Shown here: positions 8,258 through 16,641 of the stretch, in pieces
Numbering within the stretch: position 1 is the first letter of the stretch
How the letters are laid out: each line of letters starts with the position of its first letter
NCBI GenBank assembly: GCA_023423335.1
Contig: JAFAFU010000049.1
Span: 1-64,000, forward strand
Reading direction: 5' to 3'
Origin: Bacillota bacterium
GTDB taxonomy: Bacteria > Bacillota > Clostridia > Lachnospirales > Lachnospiraceae
Length of the DNA stretch: 64,000 bases
The notes under the pieces: generated by a model
Database searches by the model: none
The model's input: the letters and a program-made list of their open reading frames with translations, nothing else
Told to the model about the DNA's origin: nothing
Position numbers and translations under genes: made by a program

Positions 8258-8923
8258 ATGAATATAATTATGCTCGGGGAACGCCAGGTTGCTCTATTTG
8301 CACCCAACTATAACATGAAGCGTCCCATTGTCTATACCCATCTCTCGATTGAGACTGCCGAAGCTGTGTACTCACTGCTTGAGAATGAAAATATCGTACT
8401 TGCGGCTGTGGACGGTGTAGACTGGGATGCCGAGCTGTCACCCTGGCCAGCACCCAGAGCCTTTCGCCGGGGGAATGACTTTACGGGTCATGCAGATACC
8501 TATCTTCAAGAGCTGGGGAATGATATCATACCGGCAGTTGAAGCAACCCTAGATTTTCAGCCGGATTGCCGTTACCTGGCAGGATATTCCCTGGCCGGGC
8601 TATTTTCTGTCTATGCCCTTTACCGTACGGATATGTTCAGCCGGGCGGCTTCTGTTTCGGGCTCCTTATGGTACGATGGATTTGTAAACTTTATGAAAGA
8701 AAACCATCCGTATAAGCGTCCGGAACAGGTTTATTTCTCTCTGGGGGAACAGGAAGGCTTTACAAAAAATATACGGTCATCCAAAGTGAAACAATGTACT
8801 CTGGATTCTGAGCGAATACTGCAGGATCTGGGTGCAAAAACAATATTTGAGATAAACCGCGGTAATCATTTTGCGGATATCCCGGAACGTATTGCCAAAG
8901 GAATCCGGTGGATTCTGAGCTGA
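8258..8923 (+). CDS. Alpha/beta-hydrolase fold protein, putative esterase (Fes/IroE-like)
   Basis: A 221-residue soluble hydrolase. The nucleophile elbow is GYSLAGLFS (Ser about residue 110), followed by SVSGSLWYDGF, both characteristic of the enterochelin-esterase-like/esterase D group. NRGNHF near the C-terminus supplies the likely catalytic His. The family hydrolyses carboxyl esters or siderophore-type trilactones, but the substrate here is unknown. It is short for the family. It has its own weak promoter and a distant AAAGGAA ribosome-binding site. It lies opposite to the flanking housekeeping genes, splits the usual prmA-rsmE neighbourhood, and is followed in the same frame by a foreign-looking coding relic. 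Together these suggest insertion. Confidence 0.75.
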   Translation: MNIIMLGERQVALFAPNYNMKRPIVYTHLSIETAEAVYSLLENENIVLAAVDGVDWDAELSPWPAPRAFRRGNDFTGHADTYLQELGNDIIPAVEATLDFQPDCRYLAGYSLAGLFSVYALYRTDMFSRAASVSGSLWYDGFVNFMKENHPYKRPEQVYFSLGEQEGFTKNIRSSKVKQCTLDSERILQDLGAKTIFEINRGNHFADIPERIAKGIRWILS

Positions 8924-9115
8924 CCTTTACTATGGCAGGATCTCAAGCATTGTAAATTAGTCACCGGAACCGAGTGGGATTCCATTATCAGTAATATTTA
9001 TTTTATTCAACACGGTGACTATATTTATACCATCAATATAAAGTATTTCCTGGAGGCAGAAGAGGGCTATGGTGCCAGAATCAATGCGATGCTGAATACT
9101 CTTGTGTTCGAGTAA
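8924..9115 (+). pseudogene. C-terminal coding relic of an unidentified protein
   Basis: Immediately after the esterase stop, in the same frame, a stretch of about 60 codons reads as plausible protein: WDSIISNIYFIQHGDYIY, then a segment ending GYGARINAMLNTLVFE and a stop. It has no start or ribosome-binding site. It resembles the tail of a secreted beta-rich or lipoprotein-type family, but I cannot name it. Best read as the 3' remnant of a gene truncated when the esterase arrived, or a chance open frame. Confidence 0.4.
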
Positions 9116-9116
9116 A

Positions 9117-10067
9117 TTATTTCACTGCCACGAAACTTACCCAGTCTCCCATGCGATTTACTTCAAGAATCCGAAAGCCGTTCTGCAATAAAGTTTGTTC
9201 TACAGCTGTCTCCTTAGTATTTATGATGCCGGAGCTGATAAAAAGGCCGCCCGGCATCATGTTTTCTTCAATGACAGCTGACAATGGAATAATAACATCG
9301 GCAAGAATATTTGCTACGACAAGATCAAAATGAGCCTTACCTACCCTGTCGCGAAGGCCGGCATCCTCTATGATATTTCCGGTTATGAAGGTAATTGCTG
9401 TATCAATACCGTTGACCGCGGCGTTCTCTATGGCTGCATCCGTGGCTAAGGGATCGATGTCTATTCCCACTACTTCTCCGGCACCGAGCTTCTTTGCCAG
9501 AATGGATAATATTCCACTTCCGCTGCCCGCATCCAGCACGGTATACCCATCCTTCATATATTTCTTTAAGCTGAGGATACAAAGCTTTGTTGTTTCATGG
9601 GAACCGGTTCCGAAAGAGGTCCCCGGATCAATCTCAAGGACAAGGTCAGAAGCCTTTCTCTCCGGCAGCTCTTCCCAGGTCGGCTTAATTATAATTGTAT
9701 CATCGATACGGAAGGGTTTGAAAAACTGCTTCCAGTTATTGATCCAATCCTTATCCTCCGTATCCGATACCGTAAGCTTACCGCTGCCGATATTGACAAA
9801 CCCGGACAGCTCCTCAAGGCCTTCCTTCACCTGATCGAGAAAGACTCCGATCTCTTCCGCCGGATCCCTGTAGAAGGTGATTACCGCCTGCCCGTCATCC
9901 TCCGGGAGCTCCGGCAGAAAATCAATAAAAAGTCTCTTTCTTTCTTCTTCCGTGATCTGAATCTTATCACTTATTTCAATTCCTTCTATTCCCAGCTCAG
10001 ACAACATATCACTGATCAGATCAACTGCTTCCGTCGTTGTCTCCAGGGTAATCTTTGTCCATTTCAT
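9117..10067 (-). CDS. prmA: Ribosomal protein L11 methyltransferase
   Basis: Trimethylates ribosomal protein L11 with SAM. The N-terminal substrate-recognition domain starts MKWTKITLETTTEAVDL. The methyltransferase domain has GTGSHETTKLC, the SAM-binding LDAGSGSGILSILAKKLGA, VGIDIDPLATDAA and the catalytic-loop DLVVANILADVI. The length of 316 residues is usual. I choose ATG 10067 because GGAGG lies ahead and the family begins there. The open frame reaches 10172 through the repeat cluster between dnaJ and prmA, but that extension is composed of repeat sequence. It is the last gene of the heat-shock operon. Confidence 0.93.
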   Translation of the reverse strand: MKWTKITLETTTEAVDLISDMLSELGIEGIEISDKIQITEEERKRLFIDFLPELPEDDGQAVITFYRDPAEEIGVFLDQVKEGLEELSGFVNIGSGKLTVSDTEDKDWINNWKQFFKPFRIDDTIIIKPTWEELPERKASDLVLEIDPGTSFGTGSHETTKLCILSLKKYMKDGYTVLDAGSGSGILSILAKKLGAGEVVGIDIDPLATDAAIENAAVNGIDTAITFITGNIIEDAGLRDRVGKAHFDLVVANILADVIIPLSAVIEENMMPGGLFISSGIINTKETAVEQTLLQNGFRILEVNRMGDWVSFVAVK

Positions 10068-10080
10068 ATTAACCTCCATC

Positions 10081-10351
10081 TGCCGCTTCAGCGGCATACA
10101 AAACCTAAGCGGAAAGCATGTGAGTGCTGTTTTGCAAAGCGAATTTAGAAATTCGCTTTTTGAAAAATGCATTTCTTTTCAACCTAACCTCCAGGCTGCC
10201 GATGCTCGCGAATCCCGGCGTCAGCACAATATTTTCAAAGTGAATTGTTCACAATTCACTTTGTCTGCAAGGTTTTTATTTCCGGGACATCTGTTTCCCG
10301 GAGTATTACATGGCTATGCCTCACGAAGGGATTCCTCCTGTCCGTGAGGCA
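10081..10351. repeat. Cluster of five hairpins with dispersed repeat block, copy B
   Basis: The 316-base dnaJ-prmA spacer contains five dyads: TGCCGC/GCGGCA (10081-10096); AAAGCGAATTT/AAATTCGCTTT (10136-10159); a 13-bp perfect stem CAAAGTGAATTGT with a two-base loop (10236-10263); TCCGGGA/TCCCGGA (10281-10302); and TGCCTCACG/CGTGAGGCA (10317-10351). Bases 10188-10229 are the second copy of the 42-base block seen at 3895-3936. Genes in one operon are normally tens of bases apart, so this is inserted or regulatory material. Confidence 0.65.
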
Positions 10352-10383
10352 GATATTATTCTCATATGACATGCTGTGTTTTA

Positions 10384-11526
10384 CTATTTCCAAAATTTCT
10401 TCTTACCCTTTTCTTTCTCACCATCGGTTTCCTGGCTTTCATCCCGTCTTCCGTTCATGGCATCATCGAATTTCTTTAATAATTCCTTCTGCTCTGAATT
10501 TAAGCCCGTAGGGATCTGCACTACCAGGGTCACATAATGATCGCCTCTGACATTCTTATTCCGTAAGGTGGAGACTCCTTTTTCTCTCAAGCGTACCTTC
10601 GTGTCCGTCTGGGTTCCGGGCTTTACATTATAGACTACATCGCCGTCTACGGTACTGATCTTAATATCTCCGCCAAGTACCGCGGTTGCATAGGATATCG
10701 GGGCAGTGGAGAAGATATCAAAATCCTGTCTCTGGAAGATCGGATGCCTGCTGACTTCCACTTCTACGAGTAAGTCGCCCCTCGGTCCGCCATTGGTACC
10801 GGGTTCGCCCTTTCCGCGGATCCGGACACTTTGGCCGTTATCAATACCTGCCGGGATCGATACCTTGATCTTCTTCCTGCTGGTGATGAACCCTCCGCCG
10901 TAACAATCCGGGCATTTTTCTCTGATGATTTTACCGGTTCCCTTACAATCCGGACAAGTCTGGACATTCCTTACCATGCCGAACAGGGATTGCTGGGTAT
11001 ATACCACCTGTCCCTTGCCTCCGCACTTCTGGCAGGTCTCCGCACTGCTACCGGGCTTTGCGCCGCTGCCATGGCAGGTGGCGCATTCATCCTTCAGATT
11101 TAAATCCAGTTCCTTCTCCGTACCGAATACAGCATCCTCAAAGGAAATTCTGACAGCAGTTCTGAGATTTGCACCCTGCATCGGCCCGTTGCTGGTCCGT
11201 CTGGAGCGTCCGCCAAACAGGTCTCCGAAGATATCCCCGAAGATGTCTCCCATATCAAAGCCGCTGAAATCAAAGCCTCCGGCTCCACCGGCACCGCCCT
11301 CAAAGGCGGAATGACCGAATTGGTCATACTGTCTGCGTTTATCCGCATCACTGAGCACTGCATAGGCTTCGGAAGCTTCCTTGAATTTAGCTTCTGCCGT
11401 CTTGTCTCCGGGGTTGGTATCAGGATGGTATTTTTTCGCCAGTTGTCTGTATGCTTTCTTCAAATCCTCATCTGTCGCTGTCCTACTGACACCTAAGACC
11501 TCATAATAATCTCTTTTATCCGCCAT
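10384..11526 (-). CDS. dnaJ: Chaperone DnaJ
   Basis: Hsp40 co-chaperone that stimulates DnaK ATPase and delivers substrates. Type I architecture: J domain with the invariant HPD (KKYHPDTNPG), a Gly/Phe-rich linker (GGAGGAGGFDFSGFDMGD), four zinc-binding CxxCxGxG-type repeats (CATCHGSG, CQKCGGKG, CPDCKGTG, CPDCYGGG), and a C-terminal substrate domain. 380 residues. I start at MADKRDYYEV; an in-frame GTG four codons upstream is unlikely. The tail after about residue 360 is rich in Lys and Glu, unusual but harmless. It is the fourth gene of the CIRCE-controlled operon. Confidence 0.96.
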   Translation of the reverse strand: MADKRDYYEVLGVSRTATDEDLKKAYRQLAKKYHPDTNPGDKTAEAKFKEASEAYAVLSDADKRRQYDQFGHSAFEGGAGGAGGFDFSGFDMGDIFGDIFGDLFGGRSRRTSNGPMQGANLRTAVRISFEDAVFGTEKELDLNLKDECATCHGSGAKPGSSAETCQKCGGKGQVVYTQQSLFGMVRNVQTCPDCKGTGKIIREKCPDCYGGGFITSRKKIKVSIPAGIDNGQSVRIRGKGEPGTNGGPRGDLLVEVEVSRHPIFQRQDFDIFSTAPISYATAVLGGDIKISTVDGDVVYNVKPGTQTDTKVRLREKGVSTLRNKNVRGDHYVTLVVQIPTGLNSEQKELLKKFDDAMNGRRDESQETDGEKEKGKKKFWK

Positions 11527-11588
11527 CTTACCCTTCACCTTTCATAGCTGCAAATTTCTCTTTATCATAGGCAAATAGGCAGTCATCG

Positions 11589-11716
11589 TCAGACCACCTA
11601 TCAATAACCATATTCGCACTAACCAGACACCCCTGTCCTTTACGTTAGTTGGTGCAGGGAATATCCGTCAGGCAAATCTGTCACAGAAGAGTTCTCCCCC
11701 TCTGTGACATCTGCCT
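11589..11716. promoter_or_regulatory. Two hairpins in the dnaK-dnaJ spacer
   Basis: In the 226-base gap a strong hairpin (TGTCACAGA with TCTGTGACA plus outer AGGCA/TGCCT, 11670-11716) follows a weaker bulged one (GCACTAAC with GTTAGTTGGTGC, near 11618-11656). On the minus strand the strong hairpin lies just after the dnaK stop with little T-run. That fits RNA processing or partial attenuation between dnaK and dnaJ better than a full terminator. Confidence 0.5.
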
Positions 11717-11752
11717 ATCGATCTATTTACCGGTCAGGCTCTTACCTGCCGA

Positions 11753-13621
11753 TTACACCTCTTTATAATCTCCGTCGACCACATCACCGTCATAGGTCTG
11801 GGATCCCTGATTTCCGGCTCCGGACATATCCGGTCCGGGTCCGCCTGCACCGGCAGCGCCGCTCTGTTCATAAAGCTTTGCAAATAATGCCTGGGCATCA
11901 TTCATCAACTTTTCTTTGGCCGATTTGATATCCGCAACTTCGCCTTCACTCATAACCTCGGGATTTGATTTTTCAATCAGCTCCTTCAGTCTTGCCAGGT
12001 CAGCCTCTACGGTTTCCTTGTCGCCGGCGCTGATCTTATCGCCGACCTCGGAAAGAGCTTTCTCAGTCTGGAATACCATGGAATCAGCATCATTTCTGAC
12101 ATCAACCGCTTCCTTGCGTCTCTTATCCTGTGCTTCATATTCCGCTGCTTCTCTGACTGCCTTATCAATATCAGAATCTGAAAGATTGGAGCTTGCAGTA
12201 ATGGTAATATGCTGCTCTCTGCCGGTTCCAAGGTCCTTAGCAGATACATTTACGATACCGTTGGCGTCGATGTCGAAGGTAACCTCGATCTGGGGAACGC
12301 CTCTCCTTGCCGGCGGAATACCGTCCAGACGGAATTGCCCGAGACTCTTGTTATCCTTGGCAAACTGTCTCTCACCCTGAACTACATTGATATCTACTGC
12401 GGTCTGATTATCGGCCGCTGTGGAGAAGATCTGGCTCTTCTTTGTAGGAATCGTTGTATTTCTCTCAATCAATCTGGTTGCAACACCGCCAAGGGTTTCG
12501 ATGGAAAGGGACAGCGGCGTAACGTCCAGTAACAGGATATCTCCTGCACCGGCATCGCCTGCCAGCTTACCGCCCTGGATGGAAGCACCGATTGCCACAC
12601 ATTCATCCGGATTCAGGGTTTTGCTCGGCTCCTGTCCGGTTAACTGCCTTACCTTATCCTGTACGGAAATCGTACGGGTGGAACCGCCGACTAACAGTAC
12701 CTTCTTTAATTCCGAGGTGGAGATACCGGCATCCTTTAGAGCATTTTGAACCGGAGCTACGGTTCTTTCTACCAGGTCATGGGTTAATTCATCAAATTTG
12801 GCACGGGTTAAATTCATGTCAAAATGCTTCGGACCATCGGAGGTTGCAGTAATGAAAGGAAGATTGATGTTCGTCGTGGTAGCGGAGGATAATTCCTTCT
12901 TCGCCTTCTCGGCGGCTTCCCTTAATCTCTGCAACGCCATTTTATCGGCAGCAAGATCCACACCATCGGATTTCTTAAATTCATCAATCATATATCTGGT
13001 AATTCTCTCGTCAAAATCATCGCCGCCAAGATGGTTATCGCCGGAGGTAGCCAGAACCTCGATTACGCCGTCACCGATCTCGATGATGGATACGTCGAAG
13101 GTACCGCCGCCGAGGTCATAAACCATGATCTTCTGCTCATGCTCGTTGTCGAGTCCATAAGCTAAGGCTGCAGCCGTAGGCTCGTTGATGATTCTCTTAA
13201 CATCCAGACCGGCAATCTTACCGGCATCCTTTGTCGCCTGTCTCTGAGCGTCGTTAAAGTAAGCGGGTACCGTAATTACCGCTTCCGTAACCTTCTCGCC
13301 AAGGTAGCTTTCCGCATCTGCCTTAAGCTTTTGCAGAACCATTGCGGAGATTTCCTGGGGAGAGAATCTCTTGTCATCAATCTTTACCCGGTAATCCGTG
13401 CCCATATGCCTTTTGATTGATGATATTGTCTTATCGGAATTAGTGACCGCCTGACGCTTTGCCGGCTCACCAACTAAACGCTCTCCTGTCTTAGTAAATG
13501 CAACTACGGAAGGAGTGGTTCTGGAGCCTTCCGTGTTCGCGATGACCACCGGCTTTCCGCCTTCCATTACGGCAACACATGAATTTGTGGTACCTAAGTC
13601 AATTCCAATTATTTTACCCAT
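11753..13621 (-). CDS. dnaK: Chaperone DnaK (Hsp70)
   Basis: ATP-dependent chaperone. The nucleotide-binding domain starts MGKIIGIDLGTTNSCVAV, with the signatures IINEPTAAALAYG and VYDLGGGTFDVSI and KVLLVGGSTR. The substrate-binding domain follows the linker DVTPLSLSIETLGG. The lid ends in a Gly/Ala-rich tail with acidic terminus. It lacks the extra segment in the ATPase domain of Gram-negative DnaK, as expected in Firmicutes. 622 residues. ATG 13621 lies eight bases after AGGAGG; an ATG two codons upstream is too close to that site. Controlled with hrcA and grpE from the CIRCE promoter. Confidence 0.97.
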   Translation of the reverse strand: MGKIIGIDLGTTNSCVAVMEGGKPVVIANTEGSRTTPSVVAFTKTGERLVGEPAKRQAVTNSDKTISSIKRHMGTDYRVKIDDKRFSPQEISAMVLQKLKADAESYLGEKVTEAVITVPAYFNDAQRQATKDAGKIAGLDVKRIINEPTAAALAYGLDNEHEQKIMVYDLGGGTFDVSIIEIGDGVIEVLATSGDNHLGGDDFDERITRYMIDEFKKSDGVDLAADKMALQRLREAAEKAKKELSSATTTNINLPFITATSDGPKHFDMNLTRAKFDELTHDLVERTVAPVQNALKDAGISTSELKKVLLVGGSTRTISVQDKVRQLTGQEPSKTLNPDECVAIGASIQGGKLAGDAGAGDILLLDVTPLSLSIETLGGVATRLIERNTTIPTKKSQIFSTAADNQTAVDINVVQGERQFAKDNKSLGQFRLDGIPPARRGVPQIEVTFDIDANGIVNVSAKDLGTGREQHITITASSNLSDSDIDKAVREAAEYEAQDKRRKEAVDVRNDADSMVFQTEKALSEVGDKISAGDKETVEADLARLKELIEKSNPEVMSEGEVADIKSAKEKLMNDAQALFAKLYEQSGAAGAGGPGPDMSGAGNQGSQTYDGDVVDGDYKEV

Positions 13622-13705
13622 AATCATTTCCTCCTATATTAATATATTAATTATCTGTAAATGGTTCGTTATACGGGCAGTATATCTATCCGCCCGATAC
13701 CTTCC

Positions 13706-14332
13706 TCAATTCACTACCTTTACCATACTGTGCCTTATTACCAGCTCACGATACATATAACCCTTCTGGAATTCATCCGAGATGATATTCTCACCCAGGG
13801 TTTCATCCTCTCCATGCATCACTGCATTATGGAATGCAGGATCAAATTCCTTACCCACGGCTTCAATCGGTTTAACTCCGATCTCCTCCAGTGTATTCAT
13901 CAGCTGCTTATAAATCATCTCGATGCCCTGTGCAAAGGCGCTGTCCTTATCCTTATCCGTAATGGTTCCCAGTCCCCGTTCAAAGTTGTCGATGATCGGC
14001 AGAAGCTTCTCTATGATACTTTTGACACCGATATCATACATCTGGGCTTTTTCTTTCTCGGTGCGTTTTCTGTAATTATCAAACTCAGCCATGGTTCTCA
14101 TGAGCCGCTCCGTTAGCTCCTCGATCTTTAAGTCCTTTGCAACCAAATCCTTATTCTTGTTATTCTTAAAAAAAGATTTGCCCTGCTTTACAGGCTTTTC
14201 TTCGATGCTCTCTTCATTTGCAGCCTCATTCTCTTCGATCTCCTCTTCCATATCCGAAGCCGCCTCATCCGTCAGGTCCGGATCAGCTGTATCTATCTGC
14301 TCCTCCATAGATTCCTGCTCTCTGTCCATCAT
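13706..14332 (-). CDS. grpE: Nucleotide exchange factor GrpE
   Basis: Releases ADP from DnaK. The N-terminal 75 residues are acidic and disordered (EEEIEENEAANEESIEEKP). The long coiled-coil helix includes MRTMAEFDNYRKRTEKEK, and the C-terminal beta-wing includes YMYRELVIRHSMVKVV. I choose ATG 14332 because AAGGAG lies six bases ahead. In-frame starts at 14383 (ATG) and 14392 (TTG) would add up to 20 residues but have a poor ribosome-binding site. 208 residues. The gene lies 23 bases after hrcA by the longest frame and upstream of dnaK. Confidence 0.93.
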   Translation of the reverse strand: MMDREQESMEEQIDTADPDLTDEAASDMEEEIEENEAANEESIEEKPVKQGKSFFKNNKNKDLVAKDLKIEELTERLMRTMAEFDNYRKRTEKEKAQMYDIGVKSIIEKLLPIIDNFERGLGTITDKDKDSAFAQGIEMIYKQLMNTLEEIGVKPIEAVGKEFDPAFHNAVMHGEDETLGENIISDEFQKGYMYRELVIRHSMVKVVN

Positions 14333-14415
14333 ATTGCTCTCCTTTTCCATGGCCGCTTTTATCACCTCAATTGTCTTATCCATTTCTTCCAAATCTGATA
14401 AACCGCCTTTCTATC

Positions 14416-15447
14416 CTATGTTTTTCTTTTAAATATATCGTCCAGCTGAGACATCAGGGTCTGCAGGGTACCGACTACCTTCTCATAATCCATCCTCTTC
14501 GGACCGATAATACCCACTTTGCCGTAAACTCCCTCTTCTATTTCATAGGTCGCCGTTACGACGGAACAATCCTTCATTGACTCTACCGGAGTTTCATCGC
14601 CGATGTATACCTGAATACCTCTGCTGGGCTCATCTTCGATCTTATCCTGAATCAACTCCGTAAGCATTTTCTTCTCTTCCAGCGTATACAAAAGCTCGGA
14701 AGCCTTATCCTTATCACTCAGCTCGGGATACCTTAGAATATTCGTTGTTCCCGAAGTAAAGATCTCTATATCCTCCTCCTCGGATACCGCCTGCATAATG
14801 GCATCCAGGATATCGTTTACTATAGTCCGGTAATCCCCGGCCTGCTCCTTCATCTTCGTAATCACCGGCAGATTAATCTCCGCCAGATCGAGGCCTTGAA
14901 GGAAGGTATTCAATACAATATTAAGCTTTAAAATCGTTTCTTTATTTAAGGATGCTGATACATGAATAATTTTATTCTTTACAATATTCCGCTCAAATAC
15001 AATTACAGCCAGAAGCTGGTCTTCCTCCAGCTCCGTCAGCTGGACAAACTTAACCCTCTTTTTATATTGGGGTGTTGTGACCATCGTGGTATAGTTGGTA
15101 TTGACCGCAAGAAGCTTAGCTACATGTTGAAGAATATTCTCAAGCTTATCTGCTTTCTCCAGCAGAACCACCTTCATATCCTCCACTTCTTTAATCTTTT
15201 CCTTCAAAAGCAAGTCAACATAGAGGCGGTAGCCCTTATCCGAGGGGATACGTCCTGCCGAGGTATGGGGCTGCAGAATGAAACCCAGCTCCTCCAGATC
15301 CGACATCTCATTCCGGATGGTTGCTGAACTGAGATTTAAATCCGTATACTTTGATATGGTCCGTGAACCCACCGGTTCTCCGGTCTCAAGATAATTCCGG
15401 ATAATTGCCTGAAGAATTTTTAATTTTCTTTCGTCCAGTCCCTGCAT
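14416..15447 (-). CDS. hrcA: Heat-inducible transcription repressor HrcA
   Basis: Repressor that binds CIRCE and is stabilised by GroEL. The N-terminal winged helix includes LDERKLKILQAIIRNYLETG and SSATIRNEMSDLEELGFI. The central dimerisation/GAF-like domain and inserted domain follow to residue 343. First gene of hrcA-grpE-dnaK-dnaJ-prmA, so it represses its own operon through the site at 15491-15517. ATG 15447 follows GAGGTGG closely. The four-codon upstream in-frame ATG is less likely. Confidence 0.95.
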   Translation of the reverse strand: MQGLDERKLKILQAIIRNYLETGEPVGSRTISKYTDLNLSSATIRNEMSDLEELGFILQPHTSAGRIPSDKGYRLYVDLLLKEKIKEVEDMKVVLLEKADKLENILQHVAKLLAVNTNYTTMVTTPQYKKRVKFVQLTELEEDQLLAVIVFERNIVKNKIIHVSASLNKETILKLNIVLNTFLQGLDLAEINLPVITKMKEQAGDYRTIVNDILDAIMQAVSEEEDIEIFTSGTTNILRYPELSDKDKASELLYTLEEKKMLTELIQDKIEDEPSRGIQVYIGDETPVESMKDCSVVTATYEIEEGVYGKVGIIGPKRMDYEKVVGTLQTLMSQLDDIFKRKT

Positions 15448-15490
15448 AATCCACCTCAATCCATATCTGCAGCAAAAGATTTATTTGCCG

Positions 15491-15517
15491 TTAGCACTCA
15501 CCCGGATGGAGTGCTAA
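15491..15517 (-). promoter_or_regulatory. CIRCE operator
   Basis: TTAGCACTC, nine bases, GAGTGCTAA: a perfect CIRCE inverted repeat. It lies between the promoter at 15529-15557 and hrcA, where HrcA would block transcription. Confidence 0.95.
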
Positions 15518-15528
15518 CATCTAGTTAT

Positions 15529-15557
15529 AAAATATCACTATCATTTTCGTTTGTCAA
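15529..15557 (-). promoter_or_regulatory. Sigma-A promoter of the hrcA operon
   Basis: Minus strand TTGACA (15552-15557), 17-base spacer, TATTTT (15529-15534), directly upstream of the CIRCE element. Confidence 0.75.
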
Positions 15558-15593
15558 GGGTAATTTCATAGAATTACAGAAAAAGAAGGCATA

Positions 15594-15624
15594 GAAAAAT
15601 GCCCCGTAAAACGGGACATTTTTC
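15594..15624. terminator. Bidirectional terminator between the surface-protein gene and hrcA
   Basis: GAAAAATGCCCCGT, three A, ACGGGACATTTTTC: a GC-rich stem flanked by A-run and T-run. It ends the minus-strand gene 15679-16431 just ahead of the hrcA promoter. Confidence 0.8.
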
Positions 15625-15678
15625 TGGGTGTTTCTATATATGCGTAAAAGTAAAGGGATTATAAGGAGCAAATCCGGC

Positions 15679-16431
15679 TTATGCCTTGGTGGAATTACGC
15701 TTCTTCAATACAACTGCACCCGCCAGCATAACCACTGCGGCAATTGCATAATAAACCGTATAATTCGTGGTTCCTGTCTTCGGAGCTGTTACTTCTGCCG
15801 TTACTTCAACAGCCGCTTCTGCCGAGGCCAATAATGCTACAGGATTGCCATCGGCATCCAGAAATCTGACATTATCAAAATAGATATCCGTTCCGTTATT
15901 TGCCCAGTTCATATACATGAAGAATGCTTTGTCGGCTTCCTTAAATACGAAGGGCCCCTCTAACGTATGGGATAAAGTGGTAACATCGGATACGTTCTTG
16001 GTATCATCCTGAAGTGTCCACTCCGTTCCGTTTGCCCACCCGCTGGGGCCGGTAGGAGTTGCACCAACCGTACCACCGTTCCAGGTAGTCATAACATCGT
16101 CCGGCTTCTCAATAATCATATCGTAGGAAATAGTAACAACCTTCGTGAAATTCTCTTCCCCAACCAGGTCGGCGACATAGAATTTAACCTTCGGCGTACC
16201 GTTTGCCTGAGAATCAACCTTTAGCATCTTGGACCCGTTAAAGTCAACCACGGATAAAATGGACGGATCGCCGTCTACTGTTCCATCATCAAGCAATGCC
16301 AGCTGAATCGCTGCGGGTACTTTTCCGTCTTCAAAATCAATCACATCGGCTGCCGCACCGGCGCTCATCGGAACAGCTGCCGCAAGGGTAAAAACTGCCA
16401 CTGTTGAAACTATCTTCTTAAATAATTTCAT
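15679..16431 (-). CDS. Secreted carbohydrate-binding-like surface protein with sortase-type tail
   Basis: Signal peptide (residues 1-31, ending SAGAAA), then a beta-sandwich-like domain of about 175 residues starting VIDFEDGKVP and containing YFDNVRFLD, a pattern seen in jelly-roll carbohydrate-binding modules. The C-terminus has PKTGT, a hydrophobic helix (YYAIAAVVMLAGAVVL) and KKRNS, the layout of a sortase substrate with a variant of LPXTG. 250 residues; GGAGGAG lies before ATG 16431. The ligand is unknown. The gene stands alone between hemW and hrcA, which are usually adjacent, so it is probably an insertion into a conserved order. Confidence 0.65.
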   Translation of the reverse strand: MKLFKKIVSTVAVFTLAAAVPMSAGAAADVIDFEDGKVPAAIQLALLDDGTVDGDPSILSVVDFNGSKMLKVDSQANGTPKVKFYVADLVGEENFTKVVTISYDMIIEKPDDVMTTWNGGTVGATPTGPSGWANGTEWTLQDDTKNVSDVTTLSHTLEGPFVFKEADKAFFMYMNWANNGTDIYFDNVRFLDADGNPVALLASAEAAVEVTAEVTAPKTGTTNYTVYYAIAAVVMLAGAVVLKKRNSTKA

Positions 16432-16641
16432 GATATAACTCCTCCTCATTATAGATGATGATATGTATCGGACGGATGATATCCTTATATATATATAATA
16501 ATCCGTCTTATCATTACTCTATAATTGTAACAGATACCCTTTTGCATGTACACCGTCAAAACGCTTAATTATTTTACTTATTTTTGTGCAATATATTGGC
16601 AAACGCAAAATTCTTGTAAAATAAATTGCACTCAGATGTTG

